Shown: piece after piece, positions 8,554 to 16,154 of the stretch
Numbering within the stretch: position 1 is the first letter of the stretch
Layout: the number at the start of each line of letters is the position of its first letter
From: Hyphomicrobiales bacterium
Lineage (GTDB): Bacteria > Pseudomonadota > Alphaproteobacteria > Rhizobiales > Ancalomicrobiaceae
Length of the DNA stretch: 64,000 nt
Assembly: GCA_021286855.1 (NCBI GenBank)
Contig: JAJTBO010000002.1
Span: 414,329-478,328 of the forward strand
Direction of reading: 5' to 3'
The notes under the pieces: model-generated
What the model was told of the DNA's origin: nothing
The model's input: the letters and a program-made list of their open reading frames with translations, nothing else
Databases searched by the model: none
Translations under genes and position numbers: made by a program

Positions 8554-9588
8554 ATGACCGATCCGCAGGCCGTCCCCGCTCCCTCCGGTCCGCGCGGCCG
8601 GTGGCCGCTCTACCTGGCGCTCGGCGTCGCGGTGGCGGCGGCGGCCTGGACGGCGGGTTGGACCTGGGCGCGGTCGCGGGCGATCGAGGAGATGGACGCG
8701 CGCCTGGCCGGGCTCGAACGGCAGGGCGTGCGGGTGGTCTGCCCCGAGCGCTCGGTCGGCGGCTATCCGTTTCGTCTGGAGATCTCCTGTCGCGATCCCG
8801 GGGTCGAGATCGCGGCGCGGGGCCTCGGCGGTTCGGTCGCGGCGCTGCGCGTCGTCGCCCAGATCTGGGATCCGAAACACGTGATCCTCGAAGCCGACGG
8901 TCCTCTGGTCGGCGAGGAGGCCGGCAAGGGGCGGATCGAGGCGACCTGGCGGCGGCTGTCGATGTCGTTGCGTTGGCGGCCCGGCGCGGTCGACCGGGCC
9001 TCGTTGTCGATCGAGGGGCTCGATACGACGTTGCACGGCGCGGACGGGCGGACCGGACGTCTGAAGGCCGAGCATTGGGAGACGCACGGCCGCAACGCCG
9101 GCGAGCGGGCGCAGTCACTCGAGGTCGTCGCTTCGGCGGCGGGGGCAGCCCTTTGGGTCGAGGGGCGGCCGGTTGGCCCGCCGCGCTCCGACGTCTCGTT
9201 GGAGGCGAACTTGGTCGACGCGTTGCCGCCCGGACCCGGCGAAGCGGCGAAGGCCTTCGCAGCGCGGGGCGGCCGAATCGCGCCGATCCGGGCCTCCTTC
9301 TCGGTCGGCGGCGTGCGGGTGGCGGGCAAGGGGGAGCTGACGCTCGGCGCCGACGGGCTCCTCGACGGCATGATCGGCTTCGCGGCGCAGGGACTGGAAG
9401 CGGTGGTGGCGCAGCCGGCGGCGCTGGGCGCGGAGACGGCGGGCCTACTCGGGGGCTTCATCCTGCTCGGCAAGCCCTCGAACGATCCGGAGCTGCCCGG
9501 GCGGCGGCTCGATCTGGTGATCGATCACGGTCGGCCGCGGTTCGGCCGATTGCTGCTGCCGCCGATGGCGCCGGCGTTCCATCCGTGA
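8554..9588 (+). CDS. DUF2125 family envelope protein
   Basis: A 344-residue protein with one N-terminal membrane helix (WPLYLALGVAVAAAAWTAGWTWA, about residues 14-36) and a large predicted periplasmic beta-rich domain, including the signature YPFRLEISC near residue 70. These are features of the alphaproteobacterial DUF2125 family, for which no function is established. GAGAGAGC lies upstream of the ATG. It continues the same-strand series after plsC. It stays in frame across very GC-rich DNA, and no truncation is visible. Confidence 0.82.
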   Translation: MTDPQAVPAPSGPRGRWPLYLALGVAVAAAAWTAGWTWARSRAIEEMDARLAGLERQGVRVVCPERSVGGYPFRLEISCRDPGVEIAARGLGGSVAALRVVAQIWDPKHVILEADGPLVGEEAGKGRIEATWRRLSMSLRWRPGAVDRASLSIEGLDTTLHGADGRTGRLKAEHWETHGRNAGERAQSLEVVASAAGAALWVEGRPVGPPRSDVSLEANLVDALPPGPGEAAKAFAARGGRIAPIRASFSVGGVRVAGKGELTLGADGLLDGMIGFAAQGLEAVVAQPAALGAETAGLLGGFILLGKPSNDPELPGRRLDLVIDHGRPRFGRLLLPPMAPAFHP

Positions 9589-9701
9589 CCGTCGTGCGCT
9601 CGGCGGACGGATCGTTCGACGAACGCGCTCTCGAATTTCGCGCCCGCCGCGCCAGATTGGTCGGAGGGACCGGACCGTCGTCCGGCCACGAGGAGCGAGA
9701 C

Positions 9702-10568
9702 ATGACGGACCGCGGCGTCGTACGAGTTTTGACCACGCCGAACCGGCATTGGGTCGGCGACGGCTTCCTGGTGCGGCCGATCTTCGCCGAGGCCGCCTTC
9801 ACCGAAGCGCTGAGCCCCTTCCTGATGTTCGATTGGGCGGCGGAGCGGACCTTTCCGCCTTCGGCGACCCCGCGCGGCGTCGGCCCGCACCCCCATCGCG
9901 GCTTCGAAACGGTGACGCTGGTCTATGCCGGCGAGGTGGCGCATCGCGATTCGGCCGGACATGCCGATCGCATCGGCGCCGGCGACGTCCAGTGGATGAC
10001 CGCCGGCTCGGGCCTCGTCCACGAGGAGATGCTCGGCGGCGACGTCGACGCGCACGGCGGCGCTGTGTCGATGGCGCAGCTCTGGGTCAATCTGCCGGCC
10101 GCCGCCAAGGCGACGCCGCCGCGCTATCAGGCGATCGCCGCGGCCGCCATCCCGACGGCGTCCTTCGACGGCGCGTCGTTGCGCGTGGTGGCCGGGCGGC
10201 TCGGCGATCTCGTCGGTCCGGCCGAAACCCACACGCCGCTCGCCGTTCTCGATGGACGGGTGGCGCGGGGCGGTGTCGTCGATCTGCCGATCCCGGCCGG
10301 GTGGACCGGCCTGGTGGCGGCGTTGAGCGGCGAGATCGACATCGCCGGACGCCGGATCGCGGCGGAGAGCGTCGCGGTCACCGACCGTGAGGGCACGCGG
10401 ATCCGCATCGACGGCGTGGCCGCGGAGAGCCGAGTGTTGATCCTCGCCGGCGCGCCGCTCGGGGAGCCGATCGCCCAGATGGGGCCCTTCGTGATGAATT
10501 CGCGTGACGATTTGATTCGCGCGGTCGAGGATTACCGGAAGGGTCGGATGGGCTCAATTCCAGGGTAA
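9702..10568 (+). CDS. pirin family protein
   Basis: A 288-residue bicupin. The N-terminal cupin has the pirin signature PHPHRGFETVT with the two metal-binding histidines, and later MTAGSGLVHEEM, which supplies further ligands. Some bacterial pirins act as quercetin dioxygenases or regulate metabolic enzymes; which applies here cannot be told. The ATG at 9702 has GAGGAGCGAG upstream. A 113-base gap separates it from DUF2125. The C-terminus reads FVMNSRDDLIRAVEDYRKGRMG, the conserved pirin C-terminal helix that packs on the N-terminal cupin. Confidence 0.88.
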   Translation: MTDRGVVRVLTTPNRHWVGDGFLVRPIFAEAAFTEALSPFLMFDWAAERTFPPSATPRGVGPHPHRGFETVTLVYAGEVAHRDSAGHADRIGAGDVQWMTAGSGLVHEEMLGGDVDAHGGAVSMAQLWVNLPAAAKATPPRYQAIAAAAIPTASFDGASLRVVAGRLGDLVGPAETHTPLAVLDGRVARGGVVDLPIPAGWTGLVAALSGEIDIAGRRIAAESVAVTDREGTRIRIDGVAAESRVLILAGAPLGEPIAQMGPFVMNSRDDLIRAVEDYRKGRMGSIPG

Positions 10569-10661
10569 CTACGCAATAATTACAACTGTTCCGGGTAACA
10601 TTTCTCAATCATTTCCGAGTCCCCGATTTCCCGGGCCGCGCGAAATCGCTCTCCGCTTGAT

Positions 10662-10677
10662 CCCGAAACGTTTTGGG
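10662..10677. promoter_or_regulatory. candidate MerR operator palindrome
   Basis: CCCGAAACGTTTTGGG is a 16-base palindrome with a single mismatched pair. It lies 88 bases upstream of the chosen GTG of the MerR-type gene, directly after TTGATC (10657-10662), which could serve as a -35 box. MerR proteins usually bind a dyad between promoter elements and often regulate themselves. The element is seen; the role is inferred. Confidence 0.4.
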
Positions 10678-10764
10678 TCGACACTCCGGTGGGTCGGTTC
10701 GTATCGTCGATCGCCGTTGGGGGACGAGGCGCGCGCTGCGAATGTCGTGGGGTGGGAGTGGGAT

Positions 10765-11205
10765 GTGACGAAGTCCAGAGAAGCTCTCGAACGCTTGGCG
10801 GCCTCGCTGCGCCCGCTGATGAATTTTCCGGAGACCGAGCGGCGCGCCTCCTTCGCGATCGGCGAATTGGCGTCGCATCTCGGCGTGTCCCTGCGCACCC
10901 TGCGCTTCTATGAACAGTCGGGGCTGCTCCTGCCGTCACGGGAAGGGGCGCGACGTGTCTATTCCGACGAGGATCGGCTGCGGCTCGAGGTGATCGTGGC
11001 GCTTCGGGAGTTCGAGGTGTCGATGCCGGGCGTCAAGGCGCTGATGGCGACGATCGACGGCGGCGGACCGAACGTCGAAGAGCGCTGTCTGGCCTCGTTC
11101 GACCACCTGTTGGCCCAGGTCGCCGAGGCCAATAGGCTGCGCATCGCCGAACTCGAAGGGATCAACGGGCGGATCGATCGCATCCGGAAGTCGGGAGCGG
11201 CCTGA
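10765..11205 (+). CDS. MerR-family transcriptional regulator
   Basis: A 146-residue regulator. About 28 residues precede the winged helix-turn-helix (FAIGELASHLGVSLRTLRFYEQSGLLLPSR, roughly 29-60), and the dimerisation coiled coil follows (EERCLASFDHLLAQVAEANRLRIAELEGI). There is no obvious metal-binding Cys pair at the C-terminus, so the effector is unknown. The GTG at 10765 has GGGAG upstream; an upstream TTG at 10657 would add 36 residues and run over the palindrome at 10662-10677. The gene is convergent with ecm, which makes control of the ethylmalonyl-CoA pair possible but unproven. Confidence 0.72.
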   Translation: MTKSREALERLAASLRPLMNFPETERRASFAIGELASHLGVSLRTLRFYEQSGLLLPSREGARRVYSDEDRLRLEVIVALREFEVSMPGVKALMATIDGGGPNVEERCLASFDHLLAQVAEANRLRIAELEGINGRIDRIRKSGAA

Positions 11206-11214
11206 CCGGGTCGC

Positions 11215-11249
11215 TCCGCGCGGACGGCGGTCGCGCCGCCGCCCGCGGA
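11215..11249. terminator. hairpin between convergent merR-type gene and ecm
   Basis: An outer arm TCCGCG (11215-11220) pairs with CGCGGA (11244-11249), and an inner arm CGGCGG (11225-11230) pairs with CCGCCG (11236-11241) around a 5-base loop. It fills the 51-base gap between two facing stops. No T-tract is present, as is common for GC-rich alphaproteobacterial terminators. Confidence 0.5.
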
Positions 11250-11256
11250 CGTTCGA

Positions 11257-13236
11257 TCACGCCGCGGCGTGGACGCCCTCGCCGACGATGCGGACGATGT
11301 CGGCCATGATGTCGGTGATCTGGAAGTCCTTCGGCGTGTAGACCGCCGCGACCCCCATGTCCTTCAACTGATCGGCGTCCTCGGTCGGGATGATGCCGCC
11401 GACCACCACCGGCACGTCGTCGAGGCCGGCGGCGCGCATGCGGCTCATCACGTCGCCGACGAGCGCCAGATGCGAGCCGGACAGGATCGACAGGCCGATC
11501 GCATGGACGCCCTCCTCGAGGGCGGCGTTGACGATCTGCGCCGGGGTCAGGCGGATGCCCTCGTAGACCACCTCCATGCCGCAGTCGCGGGCGCGCACGG
11601 CGATCTGCTCGGCGCCGTTGGAGTGACCGTCGAGGCCGGGCTTGCCGACCAGGAACTTCAGCCGGCGGCCGAGCTTCTCGGAGACCGCGTCGACGGAGGC
11701 GCGGACCTGGGCGAGATCGCCGCCGGCGTCGCGGGCGGCGCGGCCGACGCCGGTCGGGGCGCGGTATTCGCCGAAGACCTCGCGCAGGGTGGCGCCCCAT
11801 TCGCCGGTGGTGACGCCGGCCTTGGCCGCGGCGATGGAGGGTTCCATCACGTTGCGGCCTTCCGCGGCGGCGGCGCGCAGAGCGGCGAGCGCGGCGGCGA
11901 CCGCCTTGTCGTCGCGAGCGGCGCGCCAGGCGGCGATGCGTTCGATCGCCTGCTCCTCGACGTGCGGCGGCACGGTCAGGATCGAGCCTTCGCCGGTGGT
12001 GAGCGGCGAGGGTTCGGTCTCCTTGAAGCGGTTGACGCCGACGACGGTCTGCGAGCCCGCCTCGATGCCCTCGAGGCGGCGGGTGTTGGACTCCACCAAC
12101 TTCTGCTTCATGTAGCTACTCTCGACCGCGGCGACGGCGCCGCCCATCGCCTCGATGGCGGCGAGTTCGGTCTTCGCCTCGGCGACGAGGGCGGCGACCT
12201 TGGCTTCGATCTCGGCGGAACCGTCGAAGATGTCGGCGAATTCCAGGAGGTCGGTCTCGTAGGCGAGGATCTGCTGCATCCGGAGCGACCACTGCTGATC
12301 CCAGGGGCGCGGCAGGCCGAGCGCTTCGTTCCAGGCCGGCAGCTGCACGGCGCGGGCGCGGGCGTCGCGCGACAGCGTCACGGCCAGAGCCTCGATCAGG
12401 ATGCGGTAGACGTTGTTTTCCGGCTGCTGCTCGGTGAGGCCGAGGGAGTTGACCTGGACGCCGTAGCGGAAGCGGCGGTTCTTTTCTTCCTTGACGCCCC
12501 AGCGCTCGGCCGTGATCTCGTCCCAGAGGCGGCCGAAGGCGCGCATCTTGCAGATCTCGGTGACGAAACGCATGCCGGCGTTGACGAAGAAGGAGATGCG
12601 GCCGACGGCGTCGCCGAATTCGGCGTCCGGGATCACGCCGGTCTTCTTGACGTTGTCGAGCACGGCGATGGCGGTCGCCAGCGCGTAGGCGAGCTCCTGC
12701 ACCGGCGTCGCGCCGGCCTCCTGCAGATGGTAGGAACAGACGTTCATCGGGTTCCACTTCGGCATTTCCGAATAGGTCCAGGCGATGACGTCGGTGGTCA
12801 GCCGCATCGACGGGGTCGGCGCGAAGACGTAGGTGCCGCGCGACAGGTATTCCTTGATGAGATCGTTCTGGGTGGTGCCGGCGAGCTTCTTGCGGTCGGC
12901 GCCCTGCTCGTCGGCGGCGGCGACGTAGAGGGCGAGCAGCCACGGCGCGGTGGCGTTGATCGTCATCGACGTGTTCATCTTCTCGAGCGGAATGCCGTCG
13001 AAGAGGGCGCGCATGTCGCCGAGATGGGAGACGGGCACGCCGACCTTGCCGACCTCGCCGCGCGACAGCGCGTGGTCGGGGTCGTAGCCGGTCTGGGTCG
13101 GCAGATCGAAGGCGACCGACAGGCCGGTCTGACCTTTGGCGAGGTTCGTCCGATAGAGCCGGTTGGAGGCCTCCGCCGTCGAATGGCCGGCGTAGGTGCG
13201 GAAGAGCCAGGGCTTGTCGGGGGTGGCGAGCGGCAT
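11257..13236 (-). CDS. ecm: ethylmalonyl-CoA mutase
   Basis: A 659-residue adenosylcobalamin-dependent acyl-CoA mutase. The N-terminal TIM-barrel substrate domain includes TYAGHSTAEASNRLYR, GLSVAFDLPTQTGYD and SMTINATAPW; the C-terminal B12 domain has the cobalt-binding LDGHSNG (His538) with LSILSG and VVVGG. Single-chain length of about 660 and sequence style fit Ecm, which converts ethylmalonyl-CoA to methylsuccinyl-CoA in the ethylmalonyl-CoA pathway, rather than methylmalonyl-CoA mutase (about 710). The divergent ccr gene, whose product makes the precursor, supports this. The ATG at 13236 gives the family N-terminus MPLATPDKPWLFRTY. Confidence 0.88.
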   Translation of the reverse strand: MPLATPDKPWLFRTYAGHSTAEASNRLYRTNLAKGQTGLSVAFDLPTQTGYDPDHALSRGEVGKVGVPVSHLGDMRALFDGIPLEKMNTSMTINATAPWLLALYVAAADEQGADRKKLAGTTQNDLIKEYLSRGTYVFAPTPSMRLTTDVIAWTYSEMPKWNPMNVCSYHLQEAGATPVQELAYALATAIAVLDNVKKTGVIPDAEFGDAVGRISFFVNAGMRFVTEICKMRAFGRLWDEITAERWGVKEEKNRRFRYGVQVNSLGLTEQQPENNVYRILIEALAVTLSRDARARAVQLPAWNEALGLPRPWDQQWSLRMQQILAYETDLLEFADIFDGSAEIEAKVAALVAEAKTELAAIEAMGGAVAAVESSYMKQKLVESNTRRLEGIEAGSQTVVGVNRFKETEPSPLTTGEGSILTVPPHVEEQAIERIAAWRAARDDKAVAAALAALRAAAAEGRNVMEPSIAAAKAGVTTGEWGATLREVFGEYRAPTGVGRAARDAGGDLAQVRASVDAVSEKLGRRLKFLVGKPGLDGHSNGAEQIAVRARDCGMEVVYEGIRLTPAQIVNAALEEGVHAIGLSILSGSHLALVGDVMSRMRAAGLDDVPVVVGGIIPTEDADQLKDMGVAAVYTPKDFQITDIMADIVRIVGEGVHAAA

Positions 13237-13639
13237 GACGCGAATATCCCAGAATGATCTCGTTTCGATCGATTGAATATCGCGGCGCAACACCGGCGTC
13301 ATCCCACACGAACGTCGGACTGCGACATTCGGTCTCGCAAGGATTTCGCCGAGGCGTCGGAATTCGCTCCAACATCTTGAAAAAGCGTCGCGATTCCTGT
13401 CTTGGAGCAATCTCGCGCGAGCGCGGCGCGCGGCGCGTGGGCGTGATATTTTGCGTCGCGGCAAGTTCTGCCGGAAAAACCGCGGAATTCGGTGATTTCA
13501 ATCCTTTGTATTATGGAAATCCACGGGGAGCCGGGCCGATAGTGCTGCCCACGTTCGCACTGCGGCAAAATTTGCGCGCGGTGCGGCAACGAAGCGCGGA
13601 GGCGGCGGCGTCGCTCTCCTCGACACGGGAAGGAAGACC
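13237..13639. promoter_or_regulatory. divergent ecm/ccr control region with direct repeats
   Basis: This 403-base gene-free region separates the two divergent ethylmalonyl-CoA pathway genes and is visibly more AT-rich than its surroundings (for example around 13440-13530). Two exact TGCGGCAA direct repeats at 13561-13568 and 13582-13589 start 21 bases apart, two helical turns, about 70 bases before the ccr ATG; between them lies GCAAAATTTGC (13565-13575). This spacing suggests a cooperative operator. No known CcrR or PhaR consensus was confirmed. Confidence 0.5.
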
Positions 13640-14929
13640 ATGGCTGGGAATGAAGACGCGCGTCCGGTGAAGGATCTCTACGAGATCGGCGAGATCCCGC
13701 CGCTCGGCCACGTGCCGAAGCAGATGTACGCCTGGGCGATCCGCAAGGAGCGCCACGGTCCGCCGGAGGAGGCGATGCAGCTCGAGGTCGTGCCGACCTG
13801 GGAGCTCGACAGCCACGACGTGCTGGTCCTCGTCATGGCGGCGGGCGTCAACTACAACGGCGTGTGGGCCGGCCTCGGCAAGCCGATCTCGGTCTTCGAC
13901 GTCCACAAGCAGCCCTATCACATCGCCGGGTCCGACGCGGCCGGCATCGTCTGGGCGATCGGCTCGAAGGTTAAGCACTGGAAGGTCGGCGACGAAGTCG
14001 TCATCCACTGCAACCAGGACGACGGCGACGACGAGGAGTGCAACGGCGGCGATCCGATGTTGTCGACCTCGCAGCGGATCTGGGGCTACGAGACGCCGGA
14101 CGGCTCGTTCTCACAGTTCTGCCGGGTCCAGGCGCGCCAGCTCCTGCCGCGGCCGCAGCATCTGACCTGGGAAGAGTCGGCCTCCTACATGCTGACGCTG
14201 GCGACCGCCTACCGCATGCTGTTCGGCCACACGCCGCATCAGCTGCGTCCGGGCCACAACGTGCTGGTCTGGGGCGCCTCGGGCGGCCTCGGCGTGTTCG
14301 GCGTGCAGCTGTGCGCGGCGGCCGGCGCCAACGCGATCGGCGTCATCTCCGACGAGACCAAGCGCGACTACGTGCTCTCTCTCGGCGCGCGCGGCGTCCT
14401 GAACCGCAAGGACTACAAGTGCTGGGGCCAGCTGCCGACCGTCGGCACGCCGGAGTACGACGCGTGGTTCGGCGAAGTGCGCAAGTTCGGCAAGGCGATC
14501 TGGGACGTCACCGGCAAGGGCAACAACGTCGACATCGTGTTCGAGCATCCGGGCGAGACGACCTTCCCGGCCTCGACCTTCGTCGCCAAGCGCGGCGGCA
14601 TGATCGTGTTCTGCGCCGGCACCACCGGCTTCAACATCACCTTCGACGCGCGCTACGTCTGGATGCACCAGAAGCGCATCCAGGGTTCGCACTTCGCCCA
14701 CCTCAAGCAGGCGGCGGCGGCCAACAAGTTCGTGCTCGACCGGCGCGTCGAGCCGTGCATGTCGGAAGTCTTCGAATGGGCCGACATCCCGAAGGCGCAC
14801 ACCAAGATGTGGAAGAACGAGCACAAGCCCGGCAACATGGCCGTGCTCGTCTGCGCCCCGAAGACCGGGCTGACCACCTTCGAAGACGTGCTCGAGGCGT
14901 CGGAAGAGATGGTGGCGGCGAAGCGCTGA
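13640..14929 (+). CDS. ccr: crotonyl-CoA carboxylase/reductase
   Basis: A 429-residue medium-chain dehydrogenase/reductase family enzyme that reductively carboxylates crotonyl-CoA with NADPH and CO2 to ethylmalonyl-CoA, the defining step of the ethylmalonyl-CoA pathway. Visible features are the substrate-domain start KDLYEIGEIPPLGHVP, the nucleotide-binding GASGGLGVFGVQL (about residue 213) and the family-specific C-terminal FAHLKQAAAAN. Length matches known Ccr. The ATG at 13640 follows GGAAGGA. It is divergent from ecm, consistent with joint use in C2 or C1 assimilation. Confidence 0.96.
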   Translation: MAGNEDARPVKDLYEIGEIPPLGHVPKQMYAWAIRKERHGPPEEAMQLEVVPTWELDSHDVLVLVMAAGVNYNGVWAGLGKPISVFDVHKQPYHIAGSDAAGIVWAIGSKVKHWKVGDEVVIHCNQDDGDDEECNGGDPMLSTSQRIWGYETPDGSFSQFCRVQARQLLPRPQHLTWEESASYMLTLATAYRMLFGHTPHQLRPGHNVLVWGASGGLGVFGVQLCAAAGANAIGVISDETKRDYVLSLGARGVLNRKDYKCWGQLPTVGTPEYDAWFGEVRKFGKAIWDVTGKGNNVDIVFEHPGETTFPASTFVAKRGGMIVFCAGTTGFNITFDARYVWMHQKRIQGSHFAHLKQAAAANKFVLDRRVEPCMSEVFEWADIPKAHTKMWKNEHKPGNMAVLVCAPKTGLTTFEDVLEASEEMVAAKR

Positions 14930-14997
14930 TCGCGCCCGGGCGTCGCCATCGGCGACGCCTTCCGTCCGCGAAGGCTGCCGTTCGCGAGGCGATCGAC

Positions 14998-15048
14998 CGA
15001 AACGAAGAGACCCCCGCGCGAGATCCGTGCGGGGGTCTCTTCGTTTCG
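14998..15048. terminator. bidirectional terminator between ccr and yihY-type gene
   Basis: Two perfect 20-base arms, 14998-15017 and 15029-15048, enclose an 11-base loop. Because the arms carry GAAGAGA/TCTCTTC and AAACGAAG/CTTCGTTT next to a GC core, each strand ends in a T-rich side. It lies between convergent genes (ccr stop 14929, next stop 15056), so it probably ends transcription from both. Confidence 0.85.
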
Positions 15049-15055
15049 TCGCGCC

Positions 15056-15985
15056 TCAATGCACCGGTTCTTCGTTCTTCCGCCACATGTCGACGGTGTG
15101 GTTGATCTCCGCGCCGAGCAGGAAGATCAGGCCGACGATGTAGAAGAACAGCATCGAGGCGATGGCGCCGCCGAGGCCGGCGTAGGTCTTGGCGTAGCCG
15201 GAGAAGTGGGAGAGATACCAGGAGAAGATCAGGCCGGCGACGAACCACAGGGTCAGCGTCACCAGCACGCCGGGCAGGACGCCGAGGAGGCGTTGGCGGC
15301 GGGCCGGCAGCCACAGATGCGCCGAGAACAGGAAGAGCAACACCGCGAGCGTGAACAACAGCAGCGGCAGGCGGTTGAACCAGTTCCACCACGGCTCGAT
15401 GTCGGGGAAGTGCGGCAGGAGCAGCCCCCAGACGACCGGCAGCACCACCACCAGAAAGCCGAGGCCGAGGATGACGATCGCCGCGATCAGCATGAAGGCG
15501 GTGCCTTCCAGCCGGCGGATCAGGAAGTGGCGGGTGTCGTAGGAGCGATAGGCGTAGTTGAGGCCCATCCTGAGGCTCTCGACGAAGCCGGTGACGATGA
15601 TCACCAGGAGCAGCGCGCCGATGGTGAGCACCCGGCTCTGCGAGGTGGTCAGCACCGCCGTGATCTCGGGCTTCAGGATCGCCGCGACCTGTTCGGGCAG
15701 AACCGAGAAGATGCCGCCGGTGCCCTGTTCGGCCGCGGCGGTCAGTTCGCCGACGCCCCATTCGCCGGCCGCCCAGCCGGCGAGGCCGGTGACCAGGATC
15801 AGGAAGGGGAAGAGCGAAAAGAGAATCGAGAAGGCGATGTTGGAGGCGTGCGCGAAGCTCTCGTTGCGCAACAGTCCCCAATAGAGCGCCTCCCAGACGA
15901 TCCAGCCGACGGCGCGAGCGCCGCGCCGTCGCGGGCGGGGGGCGGAGGGGTCGGCGGTCTCTTCCGGAGAAGGGGCGATGGACAT
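15056..15985 (-). CDS. YihY/BrkB family inner membrane protein
   Basis: A 309-residue polytopic membrane protein of the YihY/virulence factor BrkB family. After a charged N-terminus there are about six helices; conserved pieces include ASNIAFSILFSLFPFLILV, YRSYDTRHFLIRRLEG and the final GLGGAIASMLFFYIVGLIFLLGAEIN. The molecular role of this family is uncertain; older links to ribonuclease BN were mistaken. The ATG at 15985 was chosen because the upstream in-frame ATG adds a hydrophilic stretch absent in relatives and runs towards the divergent MscS-type gene. It ends at a strong terminator shared with ccr. Confidence 0.86.
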   Translation of the reverse strand: MSIAPSPEETADPSAPRPRRRGARAVGWIVWEALYWGLLRNESFAHASNIAFSILFSLFPFLILVTGLAGWAAGEWGVGELTAAAEQGTGGIFSVLPEQVAAILKPEITAVLTTSQSRVLTIGALLLVIIVTGFVESLRMGLNYAYRSYDTRHFLIRRLEGTAFMLIAAIVILGLGFLVVVLPVVWGLLLPHFPDIEPWWNWFNRLPLLLFTLAVLLFLFSAHLWLPARRQRLLGVLPGVLVTLTLWFVAGLIFSWYLSHFSGYAKTYAGLGGAIASMLFFYIVGLIFLLGAEINHTVDMWRKNEEPVH

Positions 15986-16154
15986 GGCGCGCAAGATAAG
16001 TGCGCCGCCCGCTCGGCACAATCGCCTTTCGCCGTGTCCGGCCGTCGACGAGGGGCTTCTCCCCACCGCTGCCCTTTTGCCTTATTCTTTCGGCAACGTG
16101 CGGCGCTTCGCCTGCCGATTCCCATCCCCCTCTTCGTTCGGACCGACCTTTCCC

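Noticed and set aside
11269..13257. 662-codon plus-strand frame over ecm
   Set aside because: Exactly antisense to a clearly conserved mutase gene, with a composition typical of a shadow frame.
15978..16154. Upstream ATG start for the MscS-type channel
   Set aside because: Would begin inside the divergent YihY gene and hide the signal peptide; GTG 16155 fits better.
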